The notes beneath the pieces are model-generated. The model did no database searches. It saw only the letters and a program-made list of their open reading frames with translations, and was not told where the DNA came from. The translations under genes and the position numbers were made by a program. A DNA stretch of 64,000 bases from Isoetes taiwanensis (lineage: Eukaryota; Streptophyta; Lycopodiopsida; Isoetales; Isoetaceae): NCBI GenBank assembly GCA_021234155.1, contig JAJEKV010000277.1:124001-188000 (forward strand), read 5' to 3'. This document shows positions 10,322 through 20,659 of this stretch, one piece after another; position 1 is the stretch's first letter, and the number at the start of each line of letters is the position of its first letter.

Positions 10322-11920
10322 TGTGACGCTCCCGAATATATACGACCCTCGGGACGTATACATACGGGACTTTTCCCTCCCATGGCGATCATCTCACCAT
10401 GAGCGGGGCCCTCCGCCTATTTCGGGCCATCTATGAAATGAGGCCCAAGAAGGACACTGAAGGGGGTCATTCGCCCACGCCTTCAATGGGACTCCTACGT
10501 CGGCGGAAGCATGAATACAAGGGTTAGCACACAAAGACGCTAATATACATAAATAACCACCACTTAAGGGTGGCACATCCATCCAAAATACCAACGGCAT
10601 AGAATATGCATCTAATCCTAAGAAAACACCCAAACCCCGGTGTTCTACCCCGGCTCGGACTCCGTGGGGATCGACCGAATTTGGGCCTCAAGAGATCAGA
10701 GACCGAAGTCTTGGCATGGCGTTGGTGGCGGGCGAGAACATTGGCTAGGGTTGTCCACTCCATCCCCCCCTCGTGCACACTTTGCGGATGGGTCAATTCA
10801 TGCTATGGCTTCGCTATAGCCTTCCGGGAGACAGCAGACTCAGGGCATCACCCTCTCGAGCCTACTCCGGGTTCATGACGCTGGTCCGATGAGGCGTGCT
10901 CTGGGAAGGCCCCCTTCCGTAATCACAGGTGGTTCCATGGGTGAGCTTAGAGAATACGTGCGCGATCAGCACCCCCGTGATCCGTGCAAGCTTACTCACC
11001 CTAAATCTACTCAAAGTGCAAGGTGCTCCATACGGATCACACCTCTACACCTGTGGGAGGGTCGGACCCATACCCGCCCCCACGTGACCGGCCATCAGGC
11101 CTAGCCCACTGTAGGGAGTCTCAGGAGCCTTGTATGCTCGTGCAAGACCCCACCCCTCATGTCACTTGTGTGTTCCTTTGTCCGGGTGCTAAGCCAGACC
11201 ATAGCATCTAGGACCCCGGTGGGTTCTTGTGCACAGCCGCAACTAATGGGACTTTACAGGCGCATTATCTAGGAGCATACTCATCAGACACGGTTCGAGG
11301 CCTCTACCCCCGTAATCCCCCCGTTTCGTGAGTCGATCAAACAAAGAATTAACAATCCATCCTTTCAGAGTAAGAACCAAAATTGAATATAAAGAGAACT
11401 TGTTTGTACAATCAAGGGTTAGTCTCTATGAGTGAATTACAAAGAGAACAGAGAAAGACGGACACGACCAAGTGTTAACTAGAATTCACATAGCCACCCA
11501 CCTGAACTCGGGCCGGACTCATTCCCATGGGGCCTCCATCTCCTCGGCGGTTGAAGATTCACCGCGGGCTTCACACGTGGACGACGGTATGGTGGTTCTC
11601 TCTGCAGTGATTGATGGCGCCTCCCCGGCCTTCCTTGGTCGATCTTCGTGAGTCAATCCTGTGATAGGGGTCAAGTTGGCATCCAAACTTGGCAACCCCC
11701 ATGTCGCCTAATCGATTGGGGCAAAGGTGGGCCTTCCCAATTGGTAATTATCCTAATTTCCTAGGTTATAGGTTATTATTATTAATGTGTTAAATTAGCA
11801 TAGCTAATTTAATCCTTTGTAAGGTAACTCCCCCATGGTAGCGCACCTTTAGGGAGTGACGTGCTTGTATTTGTAACGTGTCCCGTCATTGTAGACCGTA
11901 TAAATACGTGGAACGCCACA
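10322..11920. mobile_element. Solo LTR (1,599 bp) nested in the copia integrase
   Basis: The insert begins tgtgacgctcccg, ends gaacgccaca and is flanked by the perfect 5-bp duplication CCTCT. It splits the integrase between DLCGP (right side, about 11940) and YFITFT (left side, about 10300). It has no internal repeat pair, PBS or polyprotein, so it is best read as one LTR left after recombination between the LTRs of a larger element. Its composition (many CG and GGG/CCC tracts) differs sharply from the AT-rich copia around it. The opening TGTGACGC resembles many plant gypsy LTRs read on the plus strand. Orientation and superfamily are inference. Open frames inside it are not genes. Confidence 0.85.
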
Positions 11921-11925
11921 CCTCT
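11921..11925. repeat. Target-site duplication CCTCT (right) of the solo LTR
   Basis: Second copy of the 5-bp duplication, directly after the closing CA of the solo LTR. Removing 10322-11925 rejoins the two halves of the interrupted copia segment. Confidence 0.85.
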
Positions 11926-12530
11926 TACATTCAATGGGCCACACAAGTCCGAAAGTGCACTAATTCCAATGTTTGCCGAAGTTTTAGATTGTCTTTTGGC
12001 AAATGGCAGCCTATGGAATTTTCCTAGAGCACATCCTTCACAAATATGATTGTCTTTGCTGTCACAATAATCAATGAGACCTTGTTTGTGCAGACTTTCT
12101 AATTTCTTGTAATTTGTATGTGCTAGTCTGTTATGCCATAATTCTGCACCAACTTCAGAAATTGCATTTACACCACAATGCACAAGATTACTTAGCTCAA
12201 ACAAGTTGCCAACTCTTTTAGCATAAAACTTCAATTCATCCTTGAGAATAACATTACATTGTTCAGCCTCAAATGTCACTTTATATCCCAAATCACATAA
12301 CTGACTTACTGAAATCAAGTTTTTGATTATTGCTGGAACACACAATACATCTTCAATATTTACAATATTTCCATTTAAGTCTTTTAACTGCAAAAGTCCA
12401 CTTCCTTGAATCTCTTGCAAAGCCCCATTTCCAACTTGAATTTTTCTTGATTTTCCAAAGGGAGAATTTCTTCAAGATATCAAGATCCTTGACTACTCGA
12501 TCTTTCGGCTCTTAATCAACTATCAAATGA
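11926..12530 (-). pseudogene. Copia protease end, GAG-pre-integrase domain and integrase start
   Basis: On the minus strand from about 12420: GLLQLKDLNGNIVNIEDVLC and NLISVSQLCDLGYKVTF, the typical region after the protease. The GAG-pre-integrase zinc domain follows, with LWHNRLAHTNY and HICEGCALGK (the H-x-H-C-C arrangement). Last is SDLCGPLNV, the integrase opening containing its first catalytic Asp. Upstream (12530-12421) the aspartic protease active-site region is recognisable only as Ile/Leu-Val-Asp followed at once by a stop and a shifted frame, so the D-S/T-G triad is destroyed. The segment is interrupted on its other side by the solo LTR. Confidence 0.85.
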
Positions 12531-12773
12531 TCAAAGACTATTAGCACATGAATTTTCACCGATAACCGCAAAATCACTTAATACCTCATCTTCATCTTGT
12601 GTTTCAGTCTTGGCTTTAGCCTCTTGTTCTTCTTGTGCAATGTATGCCTTTTCATAGCCTCCACCCCTCCCTCTGCCTGATCTTCCTCTGCTGGAGTCAC
12701 CCCTTCCTCTCAAAGATTTACCATAATTTTTGGTGTGGGGCACTTTGAGGTCGCATGTCCTCTTCCCCCACAA
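12531..12773 (-). pseudogene. Copia gag-pol junction, Arg/Gly-rich segment
   Basis: Reading on from gag in another frame, this gives an RGRGDSSRGRSGRGRGGGYE stretch followed by an acidic piece (AKAKTETQDEDEVLSD). Basic glycine-rich stretches next to the zinc knuckles are common in copia gag-pol and bind RNA. The overlap with gag at 12710-12773 in another frame indicates a frameshift near 12725. It ends in a stop just before the damaged protease. Confidence 0.75.
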
Positions 12774-13636
12774 TTGTAGCAGTTAAACTCCTTCTTTAAT
12801 TTAGGGCATTCACTTTTATAGTGCCCTGCCTCATGACAATGATAGCAAATTATTTTTCCTTTCCTTTTCATTACTAATATTTCAGGTGTTTCTTCATCTT
12901 GGCTTTGCCTCAAAACTTTCTTTTGCTCCCATTCAGTTCTAAGCATGACTTCTGCCTCCTCCCTACTTTTGCTTGTATTTCTAATGAACAATGCCAATGT
13001 TTCATTTTCTCCTATTGCTCTTGAAATTTGTAACACCTGACTTCTCTCAGATATCACAACCCCAGCCCCTTCTAGGTCTGCTATCAAGTTATCAAACTTA
13101 TTGAAAAACTCGGATACATCTTCATCCTCTCTAAGCTTTAGATTCCTTAGTTCATTTTCCAGTAAATCTATTTGAGAGGATGTTTTCTCCTCATAGTGCT
13201 TAAGGAGAAATTTCCACATCTCCCTAGGACTGAGAGACCTTAATTTCAAACGTATAGCAGGACTTACCTTACAAGTTATGATTCCTTGTGCTTCCTTGAC
13301 TTTAGCCTGCAATGACTTGCCTCCCATCAGGTTGGTGGTACCTCCTCGGGACGCCCAAAGACTAGTACTGAGCCTGCACTGGGCAGCCCGTAACTCGCAC
13401 CAAAGAGCTCCGGTGCTTCCCCAAGCAGATTGACCACTGGCCGCTCCAAAGAATCGACCACAGAGAGGTGTTATAGTTAGCACTTTCAGCGCCACTGAAC
13501 TATTAGGATCAACTACCTCCCAGAGCTCCTCCACATCCAAAACATGCATTATAGCATCCTTCCATATTTGGAATCCTGGGCCACCTTTGTATACATCTAT
13601 GGTGTTAAGCAAACTTGCTCCAAATCTGCTAGACAT
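12710..13636 (-). pseudogene. Copia gag (308-codon open frame) with two CCHC knuckles
   Basis: Gag forms the element's particle and packages its RNA. The open frame starts MSSRFGASLLNTIDVYKGGP, 10 bases after the PBS region, and continues with the retrotransposon gag domain (WKFLLKHYEEK, LRNLKLREDEDVSEFFNKFD, NLIADLEGAG). It ends with two zinc knuckles: CYHCHEAGHYKSEC and CYNCGGRGHATSKC, both C-x2-C-x4-H-x4-C. Residues about 54-105 (13325-13480) look foreign: Gly/Ala/Trp-rich, GC-rich, and placed where related gags run straight from a WEVVDPNSS-type block to AKVKEAQGII. The insertion preserves the frame. The gag frame is then broken from the rest of the polyprotein near 12725. Confidence 0.87.
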
Positions 13637-13645
13637 GATTGAGTT

Positions 13646-13658
13646 GGCTCTGATACCA
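13646..13658 (-). other. Primer-binding site for initiator Met-tRNA
   Basis: Minus strand TGGTATCAGAGCC, one base inside the 5' LTR. This is the classic plant copia PBS, complementary to the 3' end of initiator methionine tRNA, and it fixes the element's orientation. Confidence 0.9.
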
Positions 13659-13659
13659 A

Positions 13660-14511
13660 TGTAGAGTATAACACAGAAATTGATAACTTTGTGCTTTGCC
13701 TAGCAAGATTTTTGCCTATAAATCATATAAGCATAAGAGATACAACTCATGATCTAGTGAAGAGCCAAGTCTTGGTCACTAATCTTCACTAGATATTAAT
13801 CACACTATATCAAGCAATGGAAGTTAATACATGTGATAAGGTTTAAAACCCCCAAAGGTCAATAAACCATTAACATTTGAATCATAACTCAATTCCTCTT
13901 TATCGAGCATTGAAGACCATATTCGTAACACATGAAAAAATTCCTGAGACAAACGATTGCTACGTCTGATCTCCGCCCCGAATGCTCCTGTCTGCTTAAT
14001 ACCTTAGCCTCCATCATTCCGGCGGTTAAGGATTGTAGTTTTTCTTACTAATCTGAGCTCTGCTTTTCTCGTGATATATCCCACAGGAATAACTGAAGAA
14101 ATACAACCTTTTGGAAATATCCCACAGGCATATCTTCAAAAATAAGCTTTGGAACCATTGAACCATATTTTCGATTTTATTCTTTCTTCTTGTAGTTTGG
14201 TTAGGCTAGGTTTTACCTCTCAATCATCATTCTCTGCAGGCACCTTCATGTTTGAGCATTGAACCTTTGGAATACTTGTACACCCCTTGTCAATTTAAAC
14301 AAGAGGACCATGATTGTAACTTGTCCAGCTCACTGCCACTGCTTCTCATGAGCAGACAAAATGACTCAACTTTTCCAATCTCCTGCAAGTTAACTTTTCC
14401 ATACTTCTGCAACTTATATATCCTGATCTACTGGTTGACTGCCTAGGTACATACACTGCCACTGCTTCTCATGTATGCATCACTTTGACTTATAAAGCTG
14501 AAATCTTATCA
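13660..14511 (-). repeat. 5' LTR of the copia element (right)
   Basis: 852 bp, tgtagagtataacac ... aaatcttatca, pairing with 6849-7705. On the minus strand this is the promoter-bearing LTR. No TATA box was assigned with confidence. Confidence 0.93.
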
Positions 14512-14516
14512 ATCTT
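14512..14516. repeat. Target-site duplication ATCTT (right) of the copia element
   Basis: Second copy of the 5-bp target duplication, directly after the closing CA. Confidence 0.9.
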
Positions 14517-16280
14517 ATAGTAAATTCCATTTCTTGCATTTGAACATAACAAAAGGGAAGGTAAATTCCATTGCTTGCATTTGAACATAATAGCAAAAAG
14601 AATCTTCACGAGAATGTTGGAGAATCTAATAGAGTCGAGAGAATAAATGATTACTAAGGAAATTTTGGTGGAATATTAGACAACACACCTTCTTTGCCTT
14701 GACACGGTCCAACAAAATCTTCATGGAATCTAAGTTTAATATCTAGAAATCAAAGTAATATTAAGAAATTTGGAAGAAACTTTATAATCTTCATTGTAGC
14801 AGCTAAGGTTTTGGATGGGCATGTTATGAGCAGGGAGGAGTTGAGGATGGAAAAGCTTGAGGAAATGTTGGTGGAGGGGAGATGGAGGGATTTTGGATTA
14901 TTTGGCGATGTAGAGGGTAGATAATGCTTTGGATTTAGAATTGAGAGGGAAAATATATTGCCAAAAGCAAGGCCAGTAACTGGATGGAGTAGCCTAAGAA
15001 ATGGGAAGGGGAATAGGCGAGAGAGGAGTGAATGTTTTTTTGGCGTAGAAGAAAAACGGTATTATAGCTTAGAAGAATACCGCATTGGAAAAACCACCAT
15101 GGCATTCTTTATTCTTATTGGAGGTTCTTGCGTTATGCTTCTTCACATGTTGGGTGGGACTCGTAAGAGTTCCTTATCATCATACTCTTTATAGAATCTC
15201 AATGAATATAAATCTAACAAAAGGTTTACTAATGCAATATACACCTGGTCTCATCTGGTCCTTAAATAATAAGGGACTTGTATATGATATAGCTATTAAA
15301 TATCAAGAGATAAATCACAAAGGCCTTGTAGACCTTACCACATTCAAGGGTACATGTGCCCATGTAAATCGGGCAACAAAATAGGGTTGTCCATGATATA
15401 GCATCACTTAACATACATTATATTGCAAAACATTTGTGATTGAGCAGATCACTTTTTGCGGTTGCACTAATCGACATCTTATCTTTGAGTGCATGCCTTG
15501 ATTTGACATTGGCGCCCTCATCATCTTTATTCATACAACTACATCCCTAAATAAATTGGTCACATATTTATTATCGAAAGCATGCTTCCACTGTAACTTT
15601 ATTTGACATCATGCCCTCAAGTTGCATGCTATAGAATAGATCGAGGCCTTCAATCTTGAATTCATGTTGAATGTATGTTATGATTCGAGATGCTTAATTG
15701 TTTTGTTGACTTTATCATATTCAACCTCACCTTTAAATAGACTTGAAGGTTAACTTCCAATATGATGGTCAGCACATCCGACCGATGATCTTTGGGAGGT
15801 TTAAGCTTAAATTCCATACAAGGTGCACAATGTTTTTGAATATAATTTAAAGTGGAATGTTGGGTTGGTTATGAGCAAGTGTGGAAGATTGTTTTATGAC
15901 ATCTTTAGCAGCCATCGAAGACAAGCTTCTTGCATTTTGGCCGTGATTTGGGTGTTTTGCTTCTCCATCGGTAGTTTCTTGGCTCAATGACCTTTCGATG
16001 TCCGTGTGGATCCGCCAACGTGAAGTTGCCCGCGTGATCCGTCCCCTTCTTCCTAGCTATGGCTGCACTTCGTTTCTATTATGCCCTCGAACGTGGATGG
16101 ACATATTTTGCAGCTCTTCGGGCTTATTGCGCATTATTAACAAGTTTAAAACAACCACGAGCATTGGGCGGAGAAAGGCGAAAAAAGCCAAAGAAAAAGA
16201 TTTCGATTCTTGAAGCTTATTGCGGGAGGAAATAATTTTGAGATCGCCTTCCATGATTGTCAAGCAATTAATTTGTGGAA
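14517..16280. other. Intergenic, no gene recognised
   Basis: At 14521-14601 a ~41-bp unit (taaattccatt...cttgcatttgaacata) is duplicated. Otherwise the sequence is AT-rich without a recognisable protein, RNA gene or element end. Frames at 15085-15384 and 15998-16213 give no recognisable product. Confidence 0.5.
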
Positions 16281-16282
16281 AA

Positions 16283-16620
16283 AAAATTCAGCCCCCGTGT
16301 CCAAGTTCTCAAACCCCCCGGTGTATGAAACTCGTGGAATGGTTCCAGAAGCCCTCTACCCCGCAAAGAAATGTTTGTAATTCTTCCTTCCTCGTCACAA
16401 GCCACACCAACGGTTGTTGCCCCATTAAGGATCAATGCCTTGAACCCAAGATTCAAGCACCAATCCATTAGGATCAAGAACAGACTTCATATCCAGCAAG
16501 ATTTCAATTTCAGTCCATTGGGCTGCAAGGGCAGAGATAGATTAGAAAAGGATGAGGAAGAATAATAACGTGGAAGAGGATTTTGTGCTAAGATCGAAAA
16601 AAGCTTCGGGAATCCGCCAT
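16283..16620 (-). pseudogene. 5' end of an LRR receptor-like kinase gene, decayed
   Basis: The minus strand starts with an ATG at 16620 (MADSRSFF) and leads, across a frameshift, into a hydrophobic signal-peptide-like stretch (STLLFFLILF...SALAAQW). The plant LRR N-terminal cap follows, TEIEILLDMKSVLDPNGLVL then ESWVQG, and then GVACDEEGRITNISLRGRGL and SGTIP. This layout (signal peptide, E-x-L-L-x-x-K, W, V-A-C-D, ISL-x-G-x-GL, G-x-IP) is that of LRR receptor-like kinases with short ectodomains. Two or more frameshifts and a stop in the cap (near 16440) break it. No further LRRs, membrane segment or kinase domain were found downstream (below 16280). It could be a truncated gene copy or a transposon-carried exon 1. 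Confidence 0.65.
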
Positions 16621-17114
16621 AGCGAGAGAGAGCTGTGTTCAGCCAGATTTCGCTAAAATCCTCCATTACCTAGGAGCCTTCTTCATTGTCGTTCCATAGC
16701 CGAATACCGCCTGTTTCTACCCATACGCTTTTTACGGGCCTTTGTTTCTTTATGCAGTAAAACACAAAGTCCAGTGTTTTATTTTCCCTCGCCGGGTTTA
16801 TTTGCCAGGAGGCCTGCTTCACGGATTCCGTCAATCTACGTCGCCCTATTATTGTGCTATGTATTATAAACGAGGTGCGCCCCGGACTACCCTTGGTCAT
16901 CGGATTCGTTTCATCCTATGGCCTGCATCAGTATGGTAGGGCTCGGGCGCCTCTCGTTTCGATTATAGTCGATTGGTAGCCCTATGACTTTGAAATATGA
17001 AACATAGGTTCGCCTAAAGTTTTGAAATACGAAGTAGAGAGACTCATCCGTATATGATTTTAGAATATGAAATACAGAGACTCGAACCTTTATCAAAATA
17101 ATTTAATATCCTAT
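16621..17114. other. Intergenic with a short degenerate tandem repeat
   Basis: At about 16985-17095 three ~40-bp units containing ttgaaata(t/c)gaa(a) and (g)agactc occur in a row. No gene is recognised. Confidence 0.4.
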
Positions 17115-17836
17115 TAAGAATGCTTTAACCAATGCAATCAACGAGATAACATGTTTACTTTTTGTTATTGACTCTCTCTTTCTTTTGTTCAGTATTCAGT
17201 ATATTAATCATGCCATTTTGGAGGACCCTCAGGTCCATATGGCAAAAGATTTACATTTGTTGTTTTTAGGCAACAACATGGTCTATAGGCAAAGGTTCCA
17301 ATATGTAATTAAATATGCGGGAGAGTTTTCAAGCAATGACATGTGTTCATACAATCAGATAACATCCATCCTTTCCTTAAAAATGGATTTCAAATATGCC
17401 CCTAATCTATTTGGATGTATCTTGAACAAGTCCGCAAGATTATCAGCCTCGATATCAAAAGCATCTCGAACATGTTCATCGATGGACAAGAAAGGAAGGC
17501 GTACCTCATCTTCAATCTGCGGTTTCCAGCAAACAGGGCACAACCGATCTTTACGTTCTAAGCCTTGCCATCTACCGGTTTCAATGGCAAGGTGATGGGA
17601 AGAAAGTCGCACTCGAAATGGTTTTCCTTAAGCCCAATCTTAGATCCGACCTCGGATATGGATGTTCTGATGGGTGGCAAGATTATTAATTTCCTTCTTA
17701 TAGAAGGATGCTTTTACACTTTTTTTCATATATAGTAATAACACATTTAATTGTTTTAGGATATGGTCTATGGTCTAAAGAAATGGTGATTTATGCATCC
17801 ATATCAAATCCTCCCCGAACTCCCCTGTTGTTATGA
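17115..17836. repeat. Tandem duplication, copy 1 (184 bp, interrupted by a LINE fragment)
   Basis: Its two halves (17115-17189, aagaatgctttaaccaatgc ...; and 17728-17836, atatatagtaataacac ... gttgttatg) are contiguous in copy 2 apart from the TIR element there. The 538 bp between (17190-17727) are therefore a later insertion. This copy also preserves the empty target site of the TIR element found in copy 2. Confidence 0.8.
17190..17727 (-). mobile_element. LINE ORF2 C-terminal fragment
   Basis: On the minus strand about 17612-17355 encodes MRLSSHHLAIETGRWQGL then RLCPVCWKPQIEDEV, the zinc-knuckle region found after reverse transcriptase in many plant LINEs: a Cys-x2-Cys preceded by an S-x-H-x-L-x-x-E-x-G-R-W block. 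The following residues drift from the expected H-x-L-x-x-C pattern. The borders are set by comparison with the uninterrupted second copy of the duplicated flank. No target duplication was seen. Confidence 0.65.
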
Positions 17837-18873
17837 TAAGAATGCTTTAACCAATGCAATCAGTGAGATAACATGTTTACTTTTTATTATTGACTCTCTC
17901 TTTCTTTTGTTATATATAGTAATAAGGGTCAATTCCCACCTGGCGATTAGGTTATGTTAAATGTGGCAAATAACGGAAACTTGCTTTCACACTAGCACTT
18001 AAGTTACTATCAGTTTAGTTAGGATTTGGTTAAATTTTAAGTATGGTTAACTTAACAAGGTCATTTTCATACTGACAATAGTTAAGTTAAGTTTAGTTAA
18101 AACTTTAACTAGTCCCCTTATTTTAAACTAGAAGTTAAGTGACCTAGGAGAGGTACACTTAACTCAGTTAAGCACTAACTTAACATAATTATTAAGTGAG
18201 AAAGGGTAACAATATAGTTAGGTTATTTATGTTTTATATGAAAATGCACATTTCTTGTTGCCTCTTTCAATATCTAGGAATATGCATTTTCATAATATTC
18301 TGTGTATAGTTATATTTCATTTTATAGCCTTTTCAATAATTGTTTTCGGGTTTTCACGGTGGAAGGACGGGCATCTCATTTCTAACAAATTGGTTGCAAA
18401 GTCTAGCACTACATTTGTGTTAACTTTATGTGCGTACTACTTTCTAATTAGTGTGCATCATCAGTAGTTGGCATTTTTTTATCCAACAAAACTCTCTTTA
18501 ACTTAAACATAAATTCTTAACTGATACTGTGAAATAAGTATAGTTAACACTAACCTAACTTAGCACTTTAACTAGTAATGTGAATCATCAACACAAGATT
18601 TAATTCAATTTTTTATTTCTAACTTAATGAACATGATGGGAATGCAAATTTCCATGCTTTGTTAAGTTAGTTCTAAGTTAACCACGTTAATGGAAAATGA
18701 GAAATTTTTCTAGTTAGGTTAAGAGATAACAAAGTAGTTAAGCTAACTTAACTTAATGGCGAGTGGGAAATGGCCCTAACATATTTAATTGTTTTAGGGA
18801 TATGGTCTATGGCCTAAGGAAATGGTGATTTATGCATCCATATCAAATCCTCCCGAACTCCCCCGTTGTTATG
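17837..18873. repeat. Tandem duplication, copy 2 (183 bp, interrupted by a TIR element)
   Basis: The flanks 17837-17925 and 18777-18873 match copy 1. Its spacing to copy 1 (722 bp) shows the duplication is in direct tandem. Confidence 0.8.
17926..18776. mobile_element. 851-bp TIR element, PIF/Harbinger-like by its TAA target duplication
   Basis: The left end is gggtcaattcccacctggcg and the right end, on the other strand, gggccatttcccactcgcc. Both continue into similar (g)attaaggtta-like sequence, giving TIRs of about 28 bp. TAA stands at 17923-17925 and again at 18777-18779. Deleting the element and one TAA gives exactly the sequence tatagtaataaca(c/t)attta seen unoccupied in copy 1. The interior is rich in gttaagttaa-type motifs and lacks a transposase, so the element is non-autonomous. 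The superfamily call rests on the 3-bp TWA-type duplication and the GGG start. Confidence 0.8.
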
Positions 18874-19462
18874 CTACATATTCAAATGAGAGGCGCAAGA
18901 GGCTCCAACATATTGTCCGGGCCGTAGATTGGATGGATTCAATGACCAAAGTAGTCTAGAGTGCACCTCGTTTAATATGTGTAGCACAATAACACCGGAC
19001 CCTTATATTTATGATGGAATATTGCAGCTTGGTGGATTAGGAATTATGAAATTAGAGAAGCAAGACCTGGATTTAGCTACCAAATGTATTTAAAGGGCTA
19101 TTCATAGCATGATCAAACATCCTATTTCTGTCATGTTCTCACCCTGTATAGATAAATGTCATTTGTGTCCCATAGGATTTACTTGAGCATATATATAGCT
19201 ACGATGACCACCATATGGATCAAGCAGCATTTTTGAGTCCTCTATTATTAACAATAAGATTAATTGGACTCGCGTAATCATGCCAATAACTGAACTATGA
19301 AAGATCTTAATTACATAAAAAATTTCTATAAGAGTTTCATAGATTTAGTTGTCTTTGATGATGGGAATGCTTTTCAACTATTATGTAATGGTATTATCTA
19401 GGTCCCCCAATATACTGTTTGGTCTAACAATGATATTTTTTGGCATCATTATATATTCTTCA
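18874..19462. other. Intergenic; weak non-LTR-like vestige
   Basis: The fragment near 19010-19085 (atattgcagcttggtggattaggaattatg) reads like the GG-(L/F)-G-(V/I)-x block of plant LINEs, but it is too short and broken to call. Nothing else is recognised. Confidence 0.3.
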
Positions 19463-19860
19463 TGGAATAATTTAAGGGCTAAACTTCGCTCGTTGGTGAT
19501 TTTTTAGCACATTTTTGAAAAATATTGGCTAAAAGTAAATGGAAAAATTTGAGAAAAAACTAATAATTTTAGCTTAACCTTTTTCACAACCTTTGACCTC
19601 TTTATTCAATGCTAGAAAGTAAGAGAGAGAAAACTTGTAAAGTTCAAATAAATCATAGAAAAGTTTGGAATGAATTTAGGGCTAGTTTAACTAAAGTAAG
19701 TAATTTATCTTCTAGTAATGGAATAATTTGAGGGCTAGACAAAGCTAGTTGACATTTTTTAAGCATATTTTCACAAAGAAAATGACCAAGTAAATGGAAA
19801 TAATTGGAAAAAAGTATGCTAATCTTAGTTTAATATTTTTCTTTTCCAAACCACAGAAAC
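19463..19860 (+). repeat. Dispersed repeat R2, two tandem copies
   Basis: Units beginning tggaataatttaagggct (19463) and tggaataatttgagggct (19718) lie 255 bp apart. Each continues with gattttttagcaca-like and agtaaatggaaaaa-like blocks. The opposite strand of 58260-58375 is a close match to the first unit. Non-coding; the sharp start and dispersed copies suggest a MITE family. Confidence 0.6.
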
Positions 19861-19959
19861 TTTTGCTTTCGCTTGAATGTAAAATTCTTGAAGGATGCAA
19901 ACTCCGAAGAAGCTACCATAGGCATTTGGAATTGTTGTCTTTAACTCACGTTGGGGGGT

Positions 19960-20650
19960 GGCCGACATAGTGGACGATTCGCAAGGGCCTTCCAAGGACA
20001 AAGAAGGGCTTTGATGCCTTGATGGCCGTGGTAAATAAGTTATCTAGATTGACACATTTCTTGTAATGCCACACCATTGCATTACGCCTTTGGATACAAC
20101 CTTGTTGTTTACCAAAGGGTTTTTAGATTGCATGGAATACCTAGGGCCATCGTCTCCAATAGAGATCCAAAGTCATTAGCGCCTTTTAGGAAGACTTCTT
20201 CAACAACACCTAATTCCCGCACCAAGTTGTGGATGAGTTATGTTTATCATCCCAGATAGATGGGCAAACAAAGCCACCAACACTCTTTAGAGGACATGTT
20301 GAAAAACTATGTTTGGAACAAGCAATCCAAATGGGTCGATTACATCCATCTAGTCGAAGTTTTTATATAATAGTACGAAGCAAGAATCATTTAAAGATAT
20401 CTCCCTTCATGATTAATTACGGTATCAATGCTTGACCCGCATAATGTGGCACAATCCAATTGTCCAAGGTGGAAGTTTCTCAACAACTTCTATCGGATAT
20501 GTAGCGCTTTGTAGTAGAAGTGCGAGAATATTTTTAGCAAAGAAGGGCACGTTTAAGAGTCTAGCAAATAGACATAAAACTCCCCGAGAGTTTGTTATGG
20601 AAGATAAAATCGCTCAAGATAAAGGTGAAGTAAGCGACGCTTCACATTAG
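19960..20650 (+). pseudogene. Ty3/gypsy integrase relic
   Basis: The plus strand shows the gypsy integrase core in several frames. KGLPRTKKGFDALMAVVNKL then SRLTHF (about 19990-20060) is the typical post-zinc block with the first Asp region. VFRLHGIPRAIVSNRDPKS (about 20110-20170) is normally S-D-R-D, and here the catalytic Asp position reads Asn. Next come SSQIDGQT (about 20250) near the catalytic Glu region, then LEQAIQMGRLHPSSRSFY and KISPFMINYG (about 20310-20425). Many frameshifts and substitutions show long decay. Neighbouring RT, protease and LTRs were not identified, although 20660-21990 could belong to the same element. Confidence 0.8.
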
Positions 20651-20659
20651 CAATTGAGC

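Larger units (their letters stand above)
6849..14511 (-). mobile_element. Complete Ty1/copia LTR retrotransposon carrying a nested solo LTR
   Basis: The element spans 7,663 bp including a 1.6-kb later insertion, and is read on the minus strand. It has near-identical LTRs (6849-7705 and 13660-14511), both TG...CA, inside a perfect 5-bp duplication ATCTT. A primer-binding site complementary to initiator Met-tRNA lies next to the right (5') LTR, and a purine tract next to the left (3') LTR. Gag, protease, integrase, reverse transcriptase and RNase H follow in copia order from 13636 down to about 7716. LTR divergence is a handful of substitutions and small indels, so insertion was fairly recent. 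The coding region is nevertheless broken by several frameshifts, a lost integrase Asp and a damaged protease motif, so it is not autonomous. It has no effect on any neighbouring intact gene. Confidence 0.93.

Noticed and set aside
10394-11211. Several 60-90-codon open frames in the GC-rich insert
   Set aside because: They overlap each other on both strands inside a solo LTR and match no family. GC-rich DNA gives long chance frames.
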